Part shown: positions 16,157 to 24,456 of the stretch, piece by piece
Position numbering within the stretch: the stretch's first letter is position 1
How the letters are laid out: every line of letters starts with the position of its first letter
Source: Planctomycetota bacterium
GTDB lineage: Bacteria > Planctomycetota > UBA1135 > GCA-002686595
Length of the DNA: 64,000 nucleotides
Direction: 5' to 3'
NCBI GenBank assembly: GCA_012960475.1
Contig: DUBE01000066.1
Coordinates: forward strand, 19,565 to 83,564
Notes under the pieces: generated by a model
Database searches by the model: none
What the model was told of the DNA's origin: nothing
The model's input: the letters and a program-made list of their open reading frames with translations, nothing else
Translations under genes and position numbers: made by a program

Positions 16157-18367
16157 CTACCCCAGCCGCAACTGCCGCCGGGCATCGATCTCGTCCCGGT
16201 TGATCGCCAGGACCGCTTCGTCGAGTTTTTCTCCCAGGTCCCAGGAGACATCAATGGCTCGTTTCGTGTTGCGCATCAATTGGATCGACATGCGCAGGAC
16301 CCGGCAGAAGTCTCCCGGGGTGGCGTCCATCAGGTCTTCCAGTTCTTCCATTGGGGCTCCCTCGTACCAGGCCACTGCGGCTTCCGTCAGGCCCCAGTCG
16401 GGCTGCTTGATGGCTGGTTCGATGCCCAGGCGATGTTCCTGGCGTCCGGCCTGGCTCAGAATCGCCGCTGCCTCTCCTCGTAGATCGCCAAATAGCTTCT
16501 TTGGAACAAAGCGCCGGAAGCGGCCGCGTTCTTCGTGGATCAGCCCCACGAAGATCACCATCAGACCCTGGGGCGAGATTTCCTCCAGGCAGCCGCTGAA
16601 GAGCAATTGGGTCACCTGGACCTCGTGGCCCGAGAGCAGTCGCGCGATCTTGCCCCGTGGGCTGACCTCTTCTCCTTCCAAGTACCCCAGGGATTCCAGG
16701 AATTTCAACCGGTTCTTGACCGCACGGCGTTGATCATCACGCTGGTGAGCGCGGGCCTTCTTGCTACCTCCGCGAGCCTGGAATTGGGCGAAGGAACAAT
16801 CGAAAGCTTCCTGCAATCGATCCCGTCCGGCGGCCTCCACCAGGTGCAGGATAGTTGAGTAGGACAGAAGGAAGCGACTGGTGACTGGCTCGGGTTTGCC
16901 CGCGAACAATCGCTCCAGAGGTGCCTCCACCAGATCGCGGTTGCCCAGCACAGAGTAGACCCAACCCTTGGGATCGATGCCCTGGCGTCCGGCGCGCCCC
17001 GCCATCTGCAGGTAGTCCCGTGTGCGCAACCAATCGAAGCTGATCCCATCGAACTTGCGCAACTGGCTGAAGATCACTGAGCGCGCGGGCATGTTGATGC
17101 CCAAAGCAAAAGTCTCGGTTGTGAAGAGCAGCTTGATCAGACCAGCGGTGAACATGCGCTCAACCAGTTCCTTGTGCACGGGCAACAGCCCCGCATGGTG
17201 GTATGCGACCCCTCCCAGGGCCATTTGCATGATCTCTCCCCGCAGGAATTTTCGCGGCAGTTGGAAGATTGCGAGCAACTCATCCTGCAACTGGTGCATG
17301 CGCTGGACATCCTGCGAGTTGAGCAGCTCCCGGCGTTGGTTTTGGTGTGCTAATCGTTCCACATCCTTGCGGCTGAACGAAAACACCAGGGCGGGCAGGC
17401 GGTCCTGCTCCACCAGTTCATCGATCAGGCTCCGGGAGTCCGGGCGGTCCGGGGCCGGTCGTTGGCCACCGCGGCCGCGCCCTCCACCTCGTCTGCGTCG
17501 CCGTTCACCGCGGCGCTGGTTGCGTTCTGTGTCGAGGATCTCTTGCGCTTTCTTGCGGGCGATCTTCAAGCGGCCTGGATCAAAGGTGCCCGACGCTTCG
17601 GAGTGCATCCAATGGGAGAGGGGCACGGGTCGGCGTTCCTCATGGATCACCACGCTTTTCTGGGGGCGAACTTCCCCGATCCAAGCACCCAACTCGGTCA
17701 CATTGGAGATCGTGGCCGAGAGACAGATCAAGCGTATGTGGGGGGGCAGAAAGATCAGGCACTCTTCCCAGACCATGCCGCGCTCTCTATCGTCCAAGAA
17801 GTGCACCTCGTCGAAGACCACATACTCGACCTTTTCCACCAGGTCGGAGTTTTCGAAGATGGCGTTGCGCAAAATTTCGGTGGTCATCACCAGCACCTGG
17901 GCCTGGGCCGAAATCGTCACGTCCCCGGTCATGATGCCCACATGCACATTGGGGTCCTCCTTGAAGTCGCGGTACTTTTGGCTGGAGAGGGCCTTGATCG
18001 GGGCGGTGTAGATCACTCGGCGCCCGCGGTGCACAGCATCCAGGGCGGCGTACTCTGCCACCAAGGTCTTGCCCGCGCCTGTGGGGGCGGCCACCAACAC
18101 ATTCTGGCCCGCTCGTACCGCTTCGATGGCCTTGATCTGGAAGGGCTGCAGAGTGAACTTGCCCCATTGGATCACCCGGCCCTTGTCGTCAAAAACCTCT
18201 TCTTTGCGGGAGGCCGTTGGCTCTTGGTTGGGAGGGGTCCAAGCTGGGGCATCAGATTCCTCGTCTCCGTCTGTGGGGGTGGGCTTTTCCCCTGCCCTGG
18301 GGTGCTTGCGGGGGGGCAGATCGTCTGGCATCACCCCGAAGGGGAGGGGCTCGTTGGGGTCAGGCAT
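16157..18367 (-). CDS. Ski2-like DEVH-box RNA helicase with an Arg/Gly-rich insertion
   Basis: 736 residues from ATG 18367; a TTG at 18394 would add nine. Walker A is AAPTGAGKT (about 93-101), the DEAD-box variant is DEVH (186-189), motif III is SAT (217-219), and the second RecA domain has TTETFALGINMPA and QMAGRAGRQG. Motif spacing and the C-terminal helical region are those of the Ski2/Mtr4/Dob10 group, which unwinds RNA for exonucleases. Between the RecA domains (about 282-303) is a dense Arg/Gly stretch resembling an RGG box. The N-terminal 60 residues are Pro-rich and disordered. Its role is probably RNA turnover, by analogy with actinobacterial and cyanobacterial homologues. Confidence 0.9.
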   Translation of the reverse strand: MPDPNEPLPFGVMPDDLPPRKHPRAGEKPTPTDGDEESDAPAWTPPNQEPTASRKEEVFDDKGRVIQWGKFTLQPFQIKAIEAVRAGQNVLVAAPTGAGKTLVAEYAALDAVHRGRRVIYTAPIKALSSQKYRDFKEDPNVHVGIMTGDVTISAQAQVLVMTTEILRNAIFENSDLVEKVEYVVFDEVHFLDDRERGMVWEECLIFLPPHIRLICLSATISNVTELGAWIGEVRPQKSVVIHEERRPVPLSHWMHSEASGTFDPGRLKIARKKAQEILDTERNQRRGERRRRRGGGRGRGGQRPAPDRPDSRSLIDELVEQDRLPALVFSFSRKDVERLAHQNQRRELLNSQDVQRMHQLQDELLAIFQLPRKFLRGEIMQMALGGVAYHHAGLLPVHKELVERMFTAGLIKLLFTTETFALGINMPARSVIFSQLRKFDGISFDWLRTRDYLQMAGRAGRQGIDPKGWVYSVLGNRDLVEAPLERLFAGKPEPVTSRFLLSYSTILHLVEAAGRDRLQEAFDCSFAQFQARGGSKKARAHQRDDQRRAVKNRLKFLESLGYLEGEEVSPRGKIARLLSGHEVQVTQLLFSGCLEEISPQGLMVIFVGLIHEERGRFRRFVPKKLFGDLRGEAAAILSQAGRQEHRLGIEPAIKQPDWGLTEAAVAWYEGAPMEELEDLMDATPGDFCRVLRMSIQLMRNTKRAIDVSWDLGEKLDEAVLAINRDEIDARRQLRLG

Positions 18368-18434
18368 GGGCAGGGGGCCAGGCAAAGCGGTCAAGAAATG
18401 AATGACTTCCTAGCCGACAATGGGGTCGTCTTGC

Positions 18435-18463
18435 TTGAGACGGCGGTCGCAAGTCGTTATCTA
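18435..18463 (+). promoter_or_regulatory. Probable sigma-70-type promoter
   Basis: TTGAGA at 18435-18440 and TATCTA at 18458-18463 are separated by exactly 17 bases. The element lies in the divergent region and would drive the small gene at 18557, with a leader of about 85-90 nt. It is the best -35/-10 match I found in the window. Confidence 0.45.
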
Positions 18464-18556
18464 ACTACTCTAGGAGCCGCGGAACAACCCTCTGCAGCAA
18501 GACCCGGCCAGCTCCACTCGAGCAGCAACACCCCGCCCACACCAAGCAATACACAC

Positions 18557-18811
18557 ATGTCCATCGAATCCCGCAGCGTACAGCCCCTCACTCGCCAGGT
18601 TTCTCACCTCAAGGTTCTCTCGCGCCTGCTGGGCCACGAGCTCAATGCTCAGTCAAGTGGCCGCAGTATCAGCCTCTCCCGCGACGAGGTCATTGAGATG
18701 CAGACGACTCTTGATCTCTTCATCGAGGAGGCCACCCGTTGCCTGGGTGCGGGCTCCAGCATGGGGTCGCTGCGCAGCACCGAGCCCACCCTGATGTCGG
18801 CTCGTAACTGA
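18557..18811 (+). CDS. Small helical protein of unknown function
   Basis: 84 residues from ATG 18557. The long open frame upstream of it is antisense to the helicase and not coding. The protein looks cytosolic, with a predicted amphipathic helix at about 10-30, a polar linker, a second helix at 44-62 (VIEMQTTLDLFIEEATR) and a Ser/Gly-rich end. No family recognised. The leader is CA-rich without a Shine-Dalgarno site and a good promoter precedes it. It could belong with the downstream FtsQ-like cluster, 70 bases away, or be a separate unit. Confidence 0.6.
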   Translation: MSIESRSVQPLTRQVSHLKVLSRLLGHELNAQSSGRSISLSRDEVIEMQTTLDLFIEEATRCLGAGSSMGSLRSTEPTLMSARN

Positions 18812-18881
18812 GTTCGGCGGGGGCTGACACGCCCCGTCCCGCTGGATACTGCCAGCGTGCGCGGGCGCGGCCCTTGTTTCC

Positions 18882-19763
18882 ATGATGGTGCGCCCGATCC
18901 ACATGCCCACTCGGGCTCAGCTTTCCCCTCGTCGTGGGGCGGTTCCCTTCTGGGTTCCTGTGGCCCTGGTCATTTTGGCTGTGGGTATCGGGGCGGTACT
19001 GTTGGAGCGCAGCGCCCTGGACCGGGGAGTGGCTCGGGTGGATCTGGCGCGTTACCGGCTGCACCATGGGCAGGCCTGGTTCAGTCAGGACTGGCGGCAG
19101 GAACTCGAGGACTTGTTGCTGCGTCACCGGGCCCTTTTGGTTACGGACCACGAAGCGCGCGCGGCCCTGCGTGCGGACATCTTGGCCCTGCCCTTTGTAG
19201 CGCAGGTGGAGCCGGGTGAAGTGCTTTGGCCCGCAGGTCTGACCCTGCGCGTTCGTCTTGCGGAGCCGATTGCTTGCGTACGAATAGGTCAAGAGTTTTG
19301 GCCCATTGCTGCGGATGGGAGCTTGCTACCCGGCGGGAGCTATGCGCCCCATCAAAGGGGACCAGACTTCTTGCCCGTGCTGGTGCCCACTCCTCTGGAG
19401 TGGGAACAGGATTTTCCATCCTTTGGGGAGCCAAGCTCCGACAGTCTGTTGCTCTCTGCCCTCTCTCTGGTGCGCCCCTTTCGGGAACATCTCAACGCCG
19501 ATGAGCGCGCTCTCTTTGGACGCGTGGTTTTCGATGTAAGCGCCGGGGTTGCGCCGGACGGATTACCCGGGGGAGCGGTCCTTCGTCTGGAGGGCAAGCG
19601 GGTGATACCCTTTGGTGATGCACCCCTCGAACGGGGGCCTGGTGAACTGCCCGACCGCATCAAATGGGAGCACGCTGTGGAAGGGCTCCTGGACGCTGCC
19701 GAAGGCGCTGATTGGAGGGTCCTGGATGTGCGTTGGGATGTTCCCGAGAGGGATGGTAAGTGA
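18882..19763 (+). CDS. FtsQ/DivIB-like single-pass membrane protein with POTRA-type domain
   Basis: 293 residues. A short cytoplasmic end, one membrane helix (about 22-41) and an extracytoplasmic part. Residues about 80-150 follow the FtsQ pattern: DILALPFVAQVEPGEVLWP then LTLRVRLAEPIACVRI, with WPIAADGSLLP as the strand that reads Dxx(G)xxL in FtsQ proteins. FtsQ organises the divisome in most bacteria, but planctomycetes generally lack FtsZ, so the role here could differ. Start choice is ambiguous: ATGATG at 18882/18885 or ATG at 18903. The last 11 bases overlap the next membrane-protein gene, so the two are probably co-translated. Confidence 0.6.
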   Translation: MMVRPIHMPTRAQLSPRRGAVPFWVPVALVILAVGIGAVLLERSALDRGVARVDLARYRLHHGQAWFSQDWRQELEDLLLRHRALLVTDHEARAALRADILALPFVAQVEPGEVLWPAGLTLRVRLAEPIACVRIGQEFWPIAADGSLLPGGSYAPHQRGPDFLPVLVPTPLEWEQDFPSFGEPSSDSLLLSALSLVRPFREHLNADERALFGRVVFDVSAGVAPDGLPGGAVLRLEGKRVIPFGDAPLERGPGELPDRIKWEHAVEGLLDAAEGADWRVLDVRWDVPERDGK

Positions 19764-20358
19764 ACATTGGCGCGGGGCTTGGAGGGGCATCTTCGGCATG
19801 TTGCGCCTGATGTTCGGATTGTGCGCTACGGGCTTGTTGTTGGCGCTTCCCGGTCCTTTGGGGCATCTCCTGGGGGATGGGTCGCGCTTCTCGGGAGTGG
19901 CTCTGACCTGGCTCCTGTTGGCGGGTCTGCCCGGGGGCCGTCCGCCGTCCGTGGGGGTCGTTCTGGGTTGTGCCTTGCCCGGCCTGGCGGCGGCCACACG
20001 TCTGGACCCGGGCAGGGGGTTTCAAGTCCATGGGTTGCAACTGATTCTGGCCCTCTTGTTGATCGCCTTGCTTGCCGACGGAGCCCACCGGGCGGCCGAT
20101 GAGAATTCCAGGAGTCCCGCCCGGGTCCATTCCTATGAACTCGCCTGGTGGGGCTGCTTGATATTGCCCGCGACACTGGCCGCCTGTTGGACCTGGGGCG
20201 GACTGAACAGCCGACCGGATTGGTTGCAGGCCTTGGTGCAATTGGGCCCCTTTGAGAATTACTTTTGTGCCACATTGCCCAGTGGTCTGGGGGATGCACC
20301 CTGGCTGACTCTTGTGCCTTGGTTGTTGGTGCGCTTGCCCCAGAAGACAAGTCCATGA
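19753..20358 (+). CDS. Polytopic membrane protein of unknown function
   Basis: 201 residues from the ATG at 19753, which overlaps the FtsQ-like gene by 11 bases; a later ATG at about 19801 is possible. Several Leu/Gly-rich hydrophobic stretches (about 16-35, 48-65, 66-80, 92-106, 130-150, 180-195) suggest five or six membrane segments. No motif or family recognised. Its stop overlaps the next start (ATGA), so it belongs to a three-gene set with its neighbours. The Gly/Leu-rich composition is close to that of the flanking genes, so no transfer is indicated. Confidence 0.62.
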   Translation: MVSEHWRGAWRGIFGMLRLMFGLCATGLLLALPGPLGHLLGDGSRFSGVALTWLLLAGLPGGRPPSVGVVLGCALPGLAAATRLDPGRGFQVHGLQLILALLLIALLADGAHRAADENSRSPARVHSYELAWWGCLILPATLAACWTWGGLNSRPDWLQALVQLGPFENYFCATLPSGLGDAPWLTLVPWLLVRLPQKTSP

Positions 20359-21422
20359 TCTTCTTGCTGGGAATCCTCCTGGGCCTTGGGCTTGCTCCTC
20401 AAGACAATCGTCTGCACCGGCTTGAGTTGCGAGTGCAGGGTCCTCTGAGCGAGGTGCGCCTTGATTGCGGTTCCGCGGGGGCTACTCTTTGGCGGGGGGA
20501 GGTCCTGGGGGGTGAATCCCGGGTATTGACCTTGCCGGTACCAGTTTCCAAGGCACGTGCAGGAGAACTCAAGATCGACGTGCGCGGAGGAGGATCAGCT
20601 GATGTGGAAAGCTGGCTAGTGGAGAACGCTCCTCTGCCCGGGTTCCTTCATTCGCGATCTGCGCCCGGTCCCATTCCCCCTGTGCGTCGGCTGGGTTTGA
20701 GCGCCGCCTTGATGCTGGTCCTGGCCGGCGTCGGGGGGCTGGGTCTTCGACGACGACCGCGTTGGGCTCTGGTCTGGGGGAGTGCGGGAGCCTTGACTCT
20801 GGTGCTATTGCCCCGCACGGAACCAACCACCCCTGGGGCCCTCAGGATTTTTGAGGGCCAGCGCGAGGGTCAGAACATTCGCTGGCTGCGCACCGATGCG
20901 GGGATCGCGAGCCTGATCCTGCCCGAAGAGAGCAGCCTGTTGCGAGTCCTGACTCCGGCCCTGGCTCCGGGTCAGGGCAGTACACCCATCAACTTCATGG
21001 TCGATGACGGTGGCTCGGGGGGAGCGGGTGGTGGGGACTTGATTCAGGTCAGCACTCCAGCGGGTACCCGTTTGGCTGCGAGCTTTGAATGCCGTCGACT
21101 GTTTGGGATCCTGCAGCCCGACCTGCTGGGCTTTGGTACCTTGGCCCGGGTCTGGAGCCGTGGGCTCTCGGGGGGCGGCGATGATCCCTGGATCCACCAC
21201 GGTCCCTGGGCCCTGGGGACTGTTTTGCCAGACCCGCTGCCTGGTCCGGCACCCCCGGGCTGGCTTTCTGCGGGTCTGCCCCAGGGGCGTGGCATTCTGC
21301 TGGCCCGGGTGGCTGGGACGGGGCCCGGGGGCGGCGATCCCCGTGCGGAATCGGTCTGGGTGCGGATGGTGGGATTCGGGGAATTGGGCCGCTGGCCCGT
21401 CCGGAGGCCCTTGGATCGTTGA
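20355..21422 (+). CDS. Membrane protein with extracytoplasmic domains, unknown function
   Basis: 355 residues from ATG 20355, overlapping the previous stop by four bases. A signal-peptide-like start (MIFLLGILLGLGLA) is followed by a beta-rich domain of about 90 residues and two adjacent membrane helices (about 112-130 and 138-152) separated by a short Arg-rich turn. A second, Gly-rich extracytoplasmic domain of about 200 residues contains the loop DDGGSGGAGGGD. No catalytic motif is visible. Coupled translation with the two preceding genes suggests a complex in the inner membrane. The three-gene order is the main clue to function. Confidence 0.6.
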   Translation: MIFLLGILLGLGLAPQDNRLHRLELRVQGPLSEVRLDCGSAGATLWRGEVLGGESRVLTLPVPVSKARAGELKIDVRGGGSADVESWLVENAPLPGFLHSRSAPGPIPPVRRLGLSAALMLVLAGVGGLGLRRRPRWALVWGSAGALTLVLLPRTEPTTPGALRIFEGQREGQNIRWLRTDAGIASLILPEESSLLRVLTPALAPGQGSTPINFMVDDGGSGGAGGGDLIQVSTPAGTRLAASFECRRLFGILQPDLLGFGTLARVWSRGLSGGGDDPWIHHGPWALGTVLPDPLPGPAPPGWLSAGLPQGRGILLARVAGTGPGGGDPRAESVWVRMVGFGELGRWPVRRPLDR

Positions 21423-21588
21423 ATAATCGGGCTGGGACTTGATCAGGAGGGGGGGCATGCCTATCCTCTTGCGCCCACTTCCGGACGGCATGCTGGCCGG
21501 GCGGTGGGTTCTGTGTGTCCGGCTCCTGTCTAAATGTCTCGGCACGACTTCCTGCAACCAGCCTTTTGGCTCCCCTTATCCTGGCCCC

Positions 21589-22020
21589 ATGAAGACCACC
21601 CACGTCTGCGCTTCCGACACGGAAGAACGCTGGCTTCTGTTTGATGCCTCCAAGCATGTGCTTGGTCGTATGGCGAGCTCCATTGCCACGAGATTGATTG
21701 GCAAGGACCGTCCCACCTGGACCCCCAGCCAGGGCGGCAACACCCATGTGATCGTGATCAATGCCGAGCAGCCCCAGCTGTCCGGTGCCAAGCGGCAGAA
21801 AAAGGAATACGCCCACCACACGGGTTATCCCGGTGGTCGTCGCGTGCGTACGGTGGATGATCTGCTTGAGCGGAGGCCCACCGATGTGGTCACACTGGCT
21901 GTGCGCCGTATGTTGCCCAAGGGGCGTCTGGGACACAGTATCCTGTCCAACCTCAAGGTCTACACCGGCCCGGATCATCCTCACGCGGCTCAAAAGCCGA
22001 CCCTGGTCGAGTCTCTCTAG
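21589..22020 (+). CDS. rplM: 50S ribosomal protein L13
   Basis: 143 residues, the standard length. WLLFDASKHVLGRMASSIA, the GNTHVIVINAEQ strand and VRRMLPKGRLG near the C-terminus are characteristic. The ATG at 21589 is chosen because an upstream frame extension of 50 codons is not conserved and normal L13 proteins begin here. There is no Shine-Dalgarno site (leader ends ATCCTGGCCCC). It is followed 50 bases later by rpsI, the usual L13-S9 pair, and the terminator after rpsI closes the unit. Confidence 0.98.
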   Translation: MKTTHVCASDTEERWLLFDASKHVLGRMASSIATRLIGKDRPTWTPSQGGNTHVIVINAEQPQLSGAKRQKKEYAHHTGYPGGRRVRTVDDLLERRPTDVVTLAVRRMLPKGRLGHSILSNLKVYTGPDHPHAAQKPTLVESL

Positions 22021-22070
22021 ACCCGGCGCGTTCAACAAACCAACAACCCACTCATCCTTTTCGATTCACT

Positions 22071-22469
22071 ATGGCCGTCACCAATCCTTGGACCTGGGGC
22101 CTTGGCCGACGCAAGTCTGCCACCGCGCGCGTGCGTCTTAAGCCTGGCGCAGGCGCTTTCATCATCAATGGCAAGCCCGTTGACGAGTACTTCCGCACCC
22201 ACCAGACACGCGGAGCAGTGGCTTCAGCACTGGATTGCACCGAATCCGGCTCCCAGTACGACATCTTCTGCAATGTGAACGGTGGGGGTACCACCGGTCA
22301 GGCAGGAGCTGTTTCCCTGGGCCTGGCCCGGGCCCTGCTCAAGATCAATCCGGCCACCTTTGAGGCCCTGCGCGAGAATGGCCTCCTGACCCGGGACCAG
22401 CGCATGAAAGAGCGCAAGAAGTACGGCCGCCGTGGTGCGCGCCGGGGCTTCCAATTCTCCAAGCGCTAG
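22071..22469 (+). CDS. rpsI: 30S ribosomal protein S9
   Basis: 132 residues. GLGRRKSATARVRLKPG near the start, the GGGTTGQAGAVSLGLARALL segment and the C-terminal FQFSKR tail, which reaches the P-site tRNA in the ribosome, identify S9. The tail keeps the final Lys-Arg. It is co-transcribed with rplM and followed by an intrinsic terminator at 22545. The leader (TTTTCGATTCACT before ATG) has no Shine-Dalgarno sequence although the gene must be highly expressed. Confidence 0.98.
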   Translation: MAVTNPWTWGLGRRKSATARVRLKPGAGAFIINGKPVDEYFRTHQTRGAVASALDCTESGSQYDIFCNVNGGGTTGQAGAVSLGLARALLKINPATFEALRENGLLTRDQRMKERKKYGRRGARRGFQFSKR

Positions 22470-22544
22470 TTTATTGCTGGATTGGTTCCAGGCCCCTGGG
22501 CTTGGAGCCTCTCTTGGCCTGCCCAAGGACAACTCTTCAAGAGT

Positions 22545-22580
22545 CCCCCGGTTCCTTCTCGGAACCGGGGGATTCATTTT
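22545..22580 (+). terminator. Intrinsic terminator after rpsI
   Basis: A perfect 11-bp GC-rich stem, left arm 22545-22555 and right arm 22561-22571, closes a five-base loop (TTCTC). It is followed by ATTCATTTTGTT, a broken T-rich tract. Its position 75 bases after rpsI and 87 before yebC fits transcription termination. Confidence 0.8.
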
Positions 22581-22657
22581 GTTATCTGTGGGGCTCATGA
22601 GGAGGGGACCACCTGCCCTTCCAGACCCTTCCCAGACCCTCAGCCCCTCACGCCAGA

Positions 22658-23425
22658 ATGGCCGGTCACAGTCACAGCGCAAATATCAAGCACCGCAAGA
22701 ACGCGGTGGACGCCAAACGAGCCAAGATCTTCAACAAGATCGCTCGCAACATTCTCTCCGCCGTTCGCCAGGCCGGTCCCGATCCTGAGACAAATCTCAA
22801 GCTCAAGTACGCCTTGGAGAAGGCTCGGGCGGCAAATATGCCGAAAGATAATGTGGAGCGCGTGATCAAGCGCGGCGCCGGGGACAAGGGCGGGGACGCC
22901 TTTGAGGAGCTTATCTATGAGGGCTACGCCCCTGGAGGAGTCGCCTTGCTTGTGTGCTGCCTGACTGACAACCGCAGCCGAACGGCACCTGACGTGAAAT
23001 TCATTCTGGAGAAAAACGGCGGTAATCTGGGCGCCAGCGGGTCGGTCGCCTTCCTGTTCGACTTCCAGTCGATCTTCTTGGTGGATATGAGTCCCGAAGA
23101 GGGCGAAGCGGTGGACGAGGACAAGGTCATGGAAGTGGCCCTGGAGGCCGGTGCTGAAGATGTATCCGTGGAAGACGGGGTGGCCATGGTCCTGGCGCCG
23201 CCCCAGGACTTCCTGAGCGTCAAGGCTCCCCTGGAGGAGGGCGGCCTGATGCTGCTTTCCGCTGAGACCGGCTACATCCCCCAGAACACGGTGGAGATCA
23301 CTTCCAAAGATGATGCCCGCAAGATCTTGAAACTGATCGATGCACTTGAGGACAATGATGACGTCCAGAGCGTCTATTCCAATCACGACATGCCCGGCGA
23401 GTGGCTCGAAGAGCTTTCGAGCTGA
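22658..23425 (+). CDS. YebC/PmpR/TACO1-family protein
   Basis: 255 residues, typical length. The start MAGHSHSANIKHRKNAVDAK is the family hallmark, then LKYALEKARAANMPKDNVERVIKRG in domain 1. The later acidic segments EDVSVEDGVAMV and LIDALEDNDDVQSVYSNHD lie in domains 2 and 3. Members have been described as transcriptional regulators and, more recently, as factors that help ribosomes through difficult proline-containing motifs; which applies here is not shown. The protein is cytosolic. It stands between the ribosomal-protein terminator and the signalling block. Confidence 0.95.
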   Translation: MAGHSHSANIKHRKNAVDAKRAKIFNKIARNILSAVRQAGPDPETNLKLKYALEKARAANMPKDNVERVIKRGAGDKGGDAFEELIYEGYAPGGVALLVCCLTDNRSRTAPDVKFILEKNGGNLGASGSVAFLFDFQSIFLVDMSPEEGEAVDEDKVMEVALEAGAEDVSVEDGVAMVLAPPQDFLSVKAPLEEGGLMLLSAETGYIPQNTVEITSKDDARKILKLIDALEDNDDVQSVYSNHDMPGEWLEELSS

Positions 23426-23504
23426 CTTTGAGCGGACAGCTTCCGGACCAGGACCACAAGACAAAGCAACAACAACCAAGTTACAAGATAGGAGAGCAAC
23501 GACT

Positions 23505-24443
23505 ATGGGAGATGGACTTCGAACTCTGCGGGTGGTGAGCACCGACGAATCACTGAGCGCCAATGCCCGAGCGGCCGTGGCTGCCTTGAATGGTTGGGAA
23601 GTGGACGCGGTGTCCAGTGTGGGAGAATTGCTGCAAAGGCCTCCGGTTCCCGGAGATGTGATTCTCATGGATGCCTGGTTGCGCGGCGAGAACGTATACG
23701 AGGCCTGTAGGCGCATGGTGGGCAAGGTCCGCTGCCGTGTCTTTGTGGTCACTGAAGTGGCCAATGAGATGGCTGGCCCAATCGCCCGCTTTTCGGGCGC
23801 GACTGGCATCATTGAACGGCCGCTTACTCGCAGTGGTCTGGCCCAGGCCCTGGAGAGCTCTGCGGGCCCGCGCCCGGTTCTGCCCGAGGCGGAACGGGGT
23901 CCTTTGGATCCCAGCAAGAACGAACTTCCGGAGGCCCTCCTAGTGGACCTGCGCACGGGCGAACCGGATGCGAAGTTGGCCCGGGCGGTTTGCGACCCGG
24001 CCACTGGGCTCTTCAACTACGCCTTCCTGAACTACAAGCTGGACGAGGAATTCAAGCGCGCCGTGCGTTTCGCCCAGCCTCTTTCCTGCGTCATGCTGGG
24101 CTTCGAGGGTCAAGCGGACGACGCCACCCTGCGGGATCTGGCGGGCATCTTCCTGGCCGCATCCCGGGATACGGATGTGCTCGGACGCTTTGATGAGAGC
24201 TCTTTCCTTTTCCTGCTGCCGAACACAGGACCTGATGGGGCGCGCATCATGGCCCAGCGCGTGCGCGAGCAGGCAGAGGCTCAGGGCTTGCGCGATCTGG
24301 TGGGAGATCCCATGGATCTTGCGGTAGGCATCAGCGCTTGTCCTCATCCCACCGTCAAGCGCCGCGAAGATCTCTTCCTGCATACCCGCGAGGCTTACTT
24401 CAGAGCTTCGTCATCGGGTGTGGGCATCGTGGTCGGCAGCTAG
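23505..24443 (+). CDS. Receiver-like protein with a degenerate GGDEF domain
   Basis: 312 residues from ATG 23505, one of the few starts with a Shine-Dalgarno site (AGGAG at 23490). Residues about 7-118 resemble a response-regulator receiver: Asp56 in DVILMDAW is a candidate phospho-acceptor and FVVTEVAN follows on strand 4. Residues about 160-310 follow the GGDEF fold: DPATGLFNYAFLNYKL matches the DxLTGLxNR start, but the catalytic turn reads RFDESSF (228-234) instead of RxGGDEF. Diguanylate cyclase activity is therefore unlikely; GTP or c-di-GMP sensing, or a purely structural role, is possible. It leads a signalling gene block. Confidence 0.75.
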   Translation: MGDGLRTLRVVSTDESLSANARAAVAALNGWEVDAVSSVGELLQRPPVPGDVILMDAWLRGENVYEACRRMVGKVRCRVFVVTEVANEMAGPIARFSGATGIIERPLTRSGLAQALESSAGPRPVLPEAERGPLDPSKNELPEALLVDLRTGEPDAKLARAVCDPATGLFNYAFLNYKLDEEFKRAVRFAQPLSCVMLGFEGQADDATLRDLAGIFLAASRDTDVLGRFDESSFLFLLPNTGPDGARIMAQRVREQAEAQGLRDLVGDPMDLAVGISACPHPTVKRREDLFLHTREAYFRASSSGVGIVVGS

Positions 24444-24456
24444 CCCGAGGAGACTC

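Noticed and set aside
17462..18556. Long plus-strand frame leading into the small gene at 18557
   Set aside because: It is antisense to the Ski2-like helicase; only the last 84 codons lie outside it and have their own ATG and promoter.
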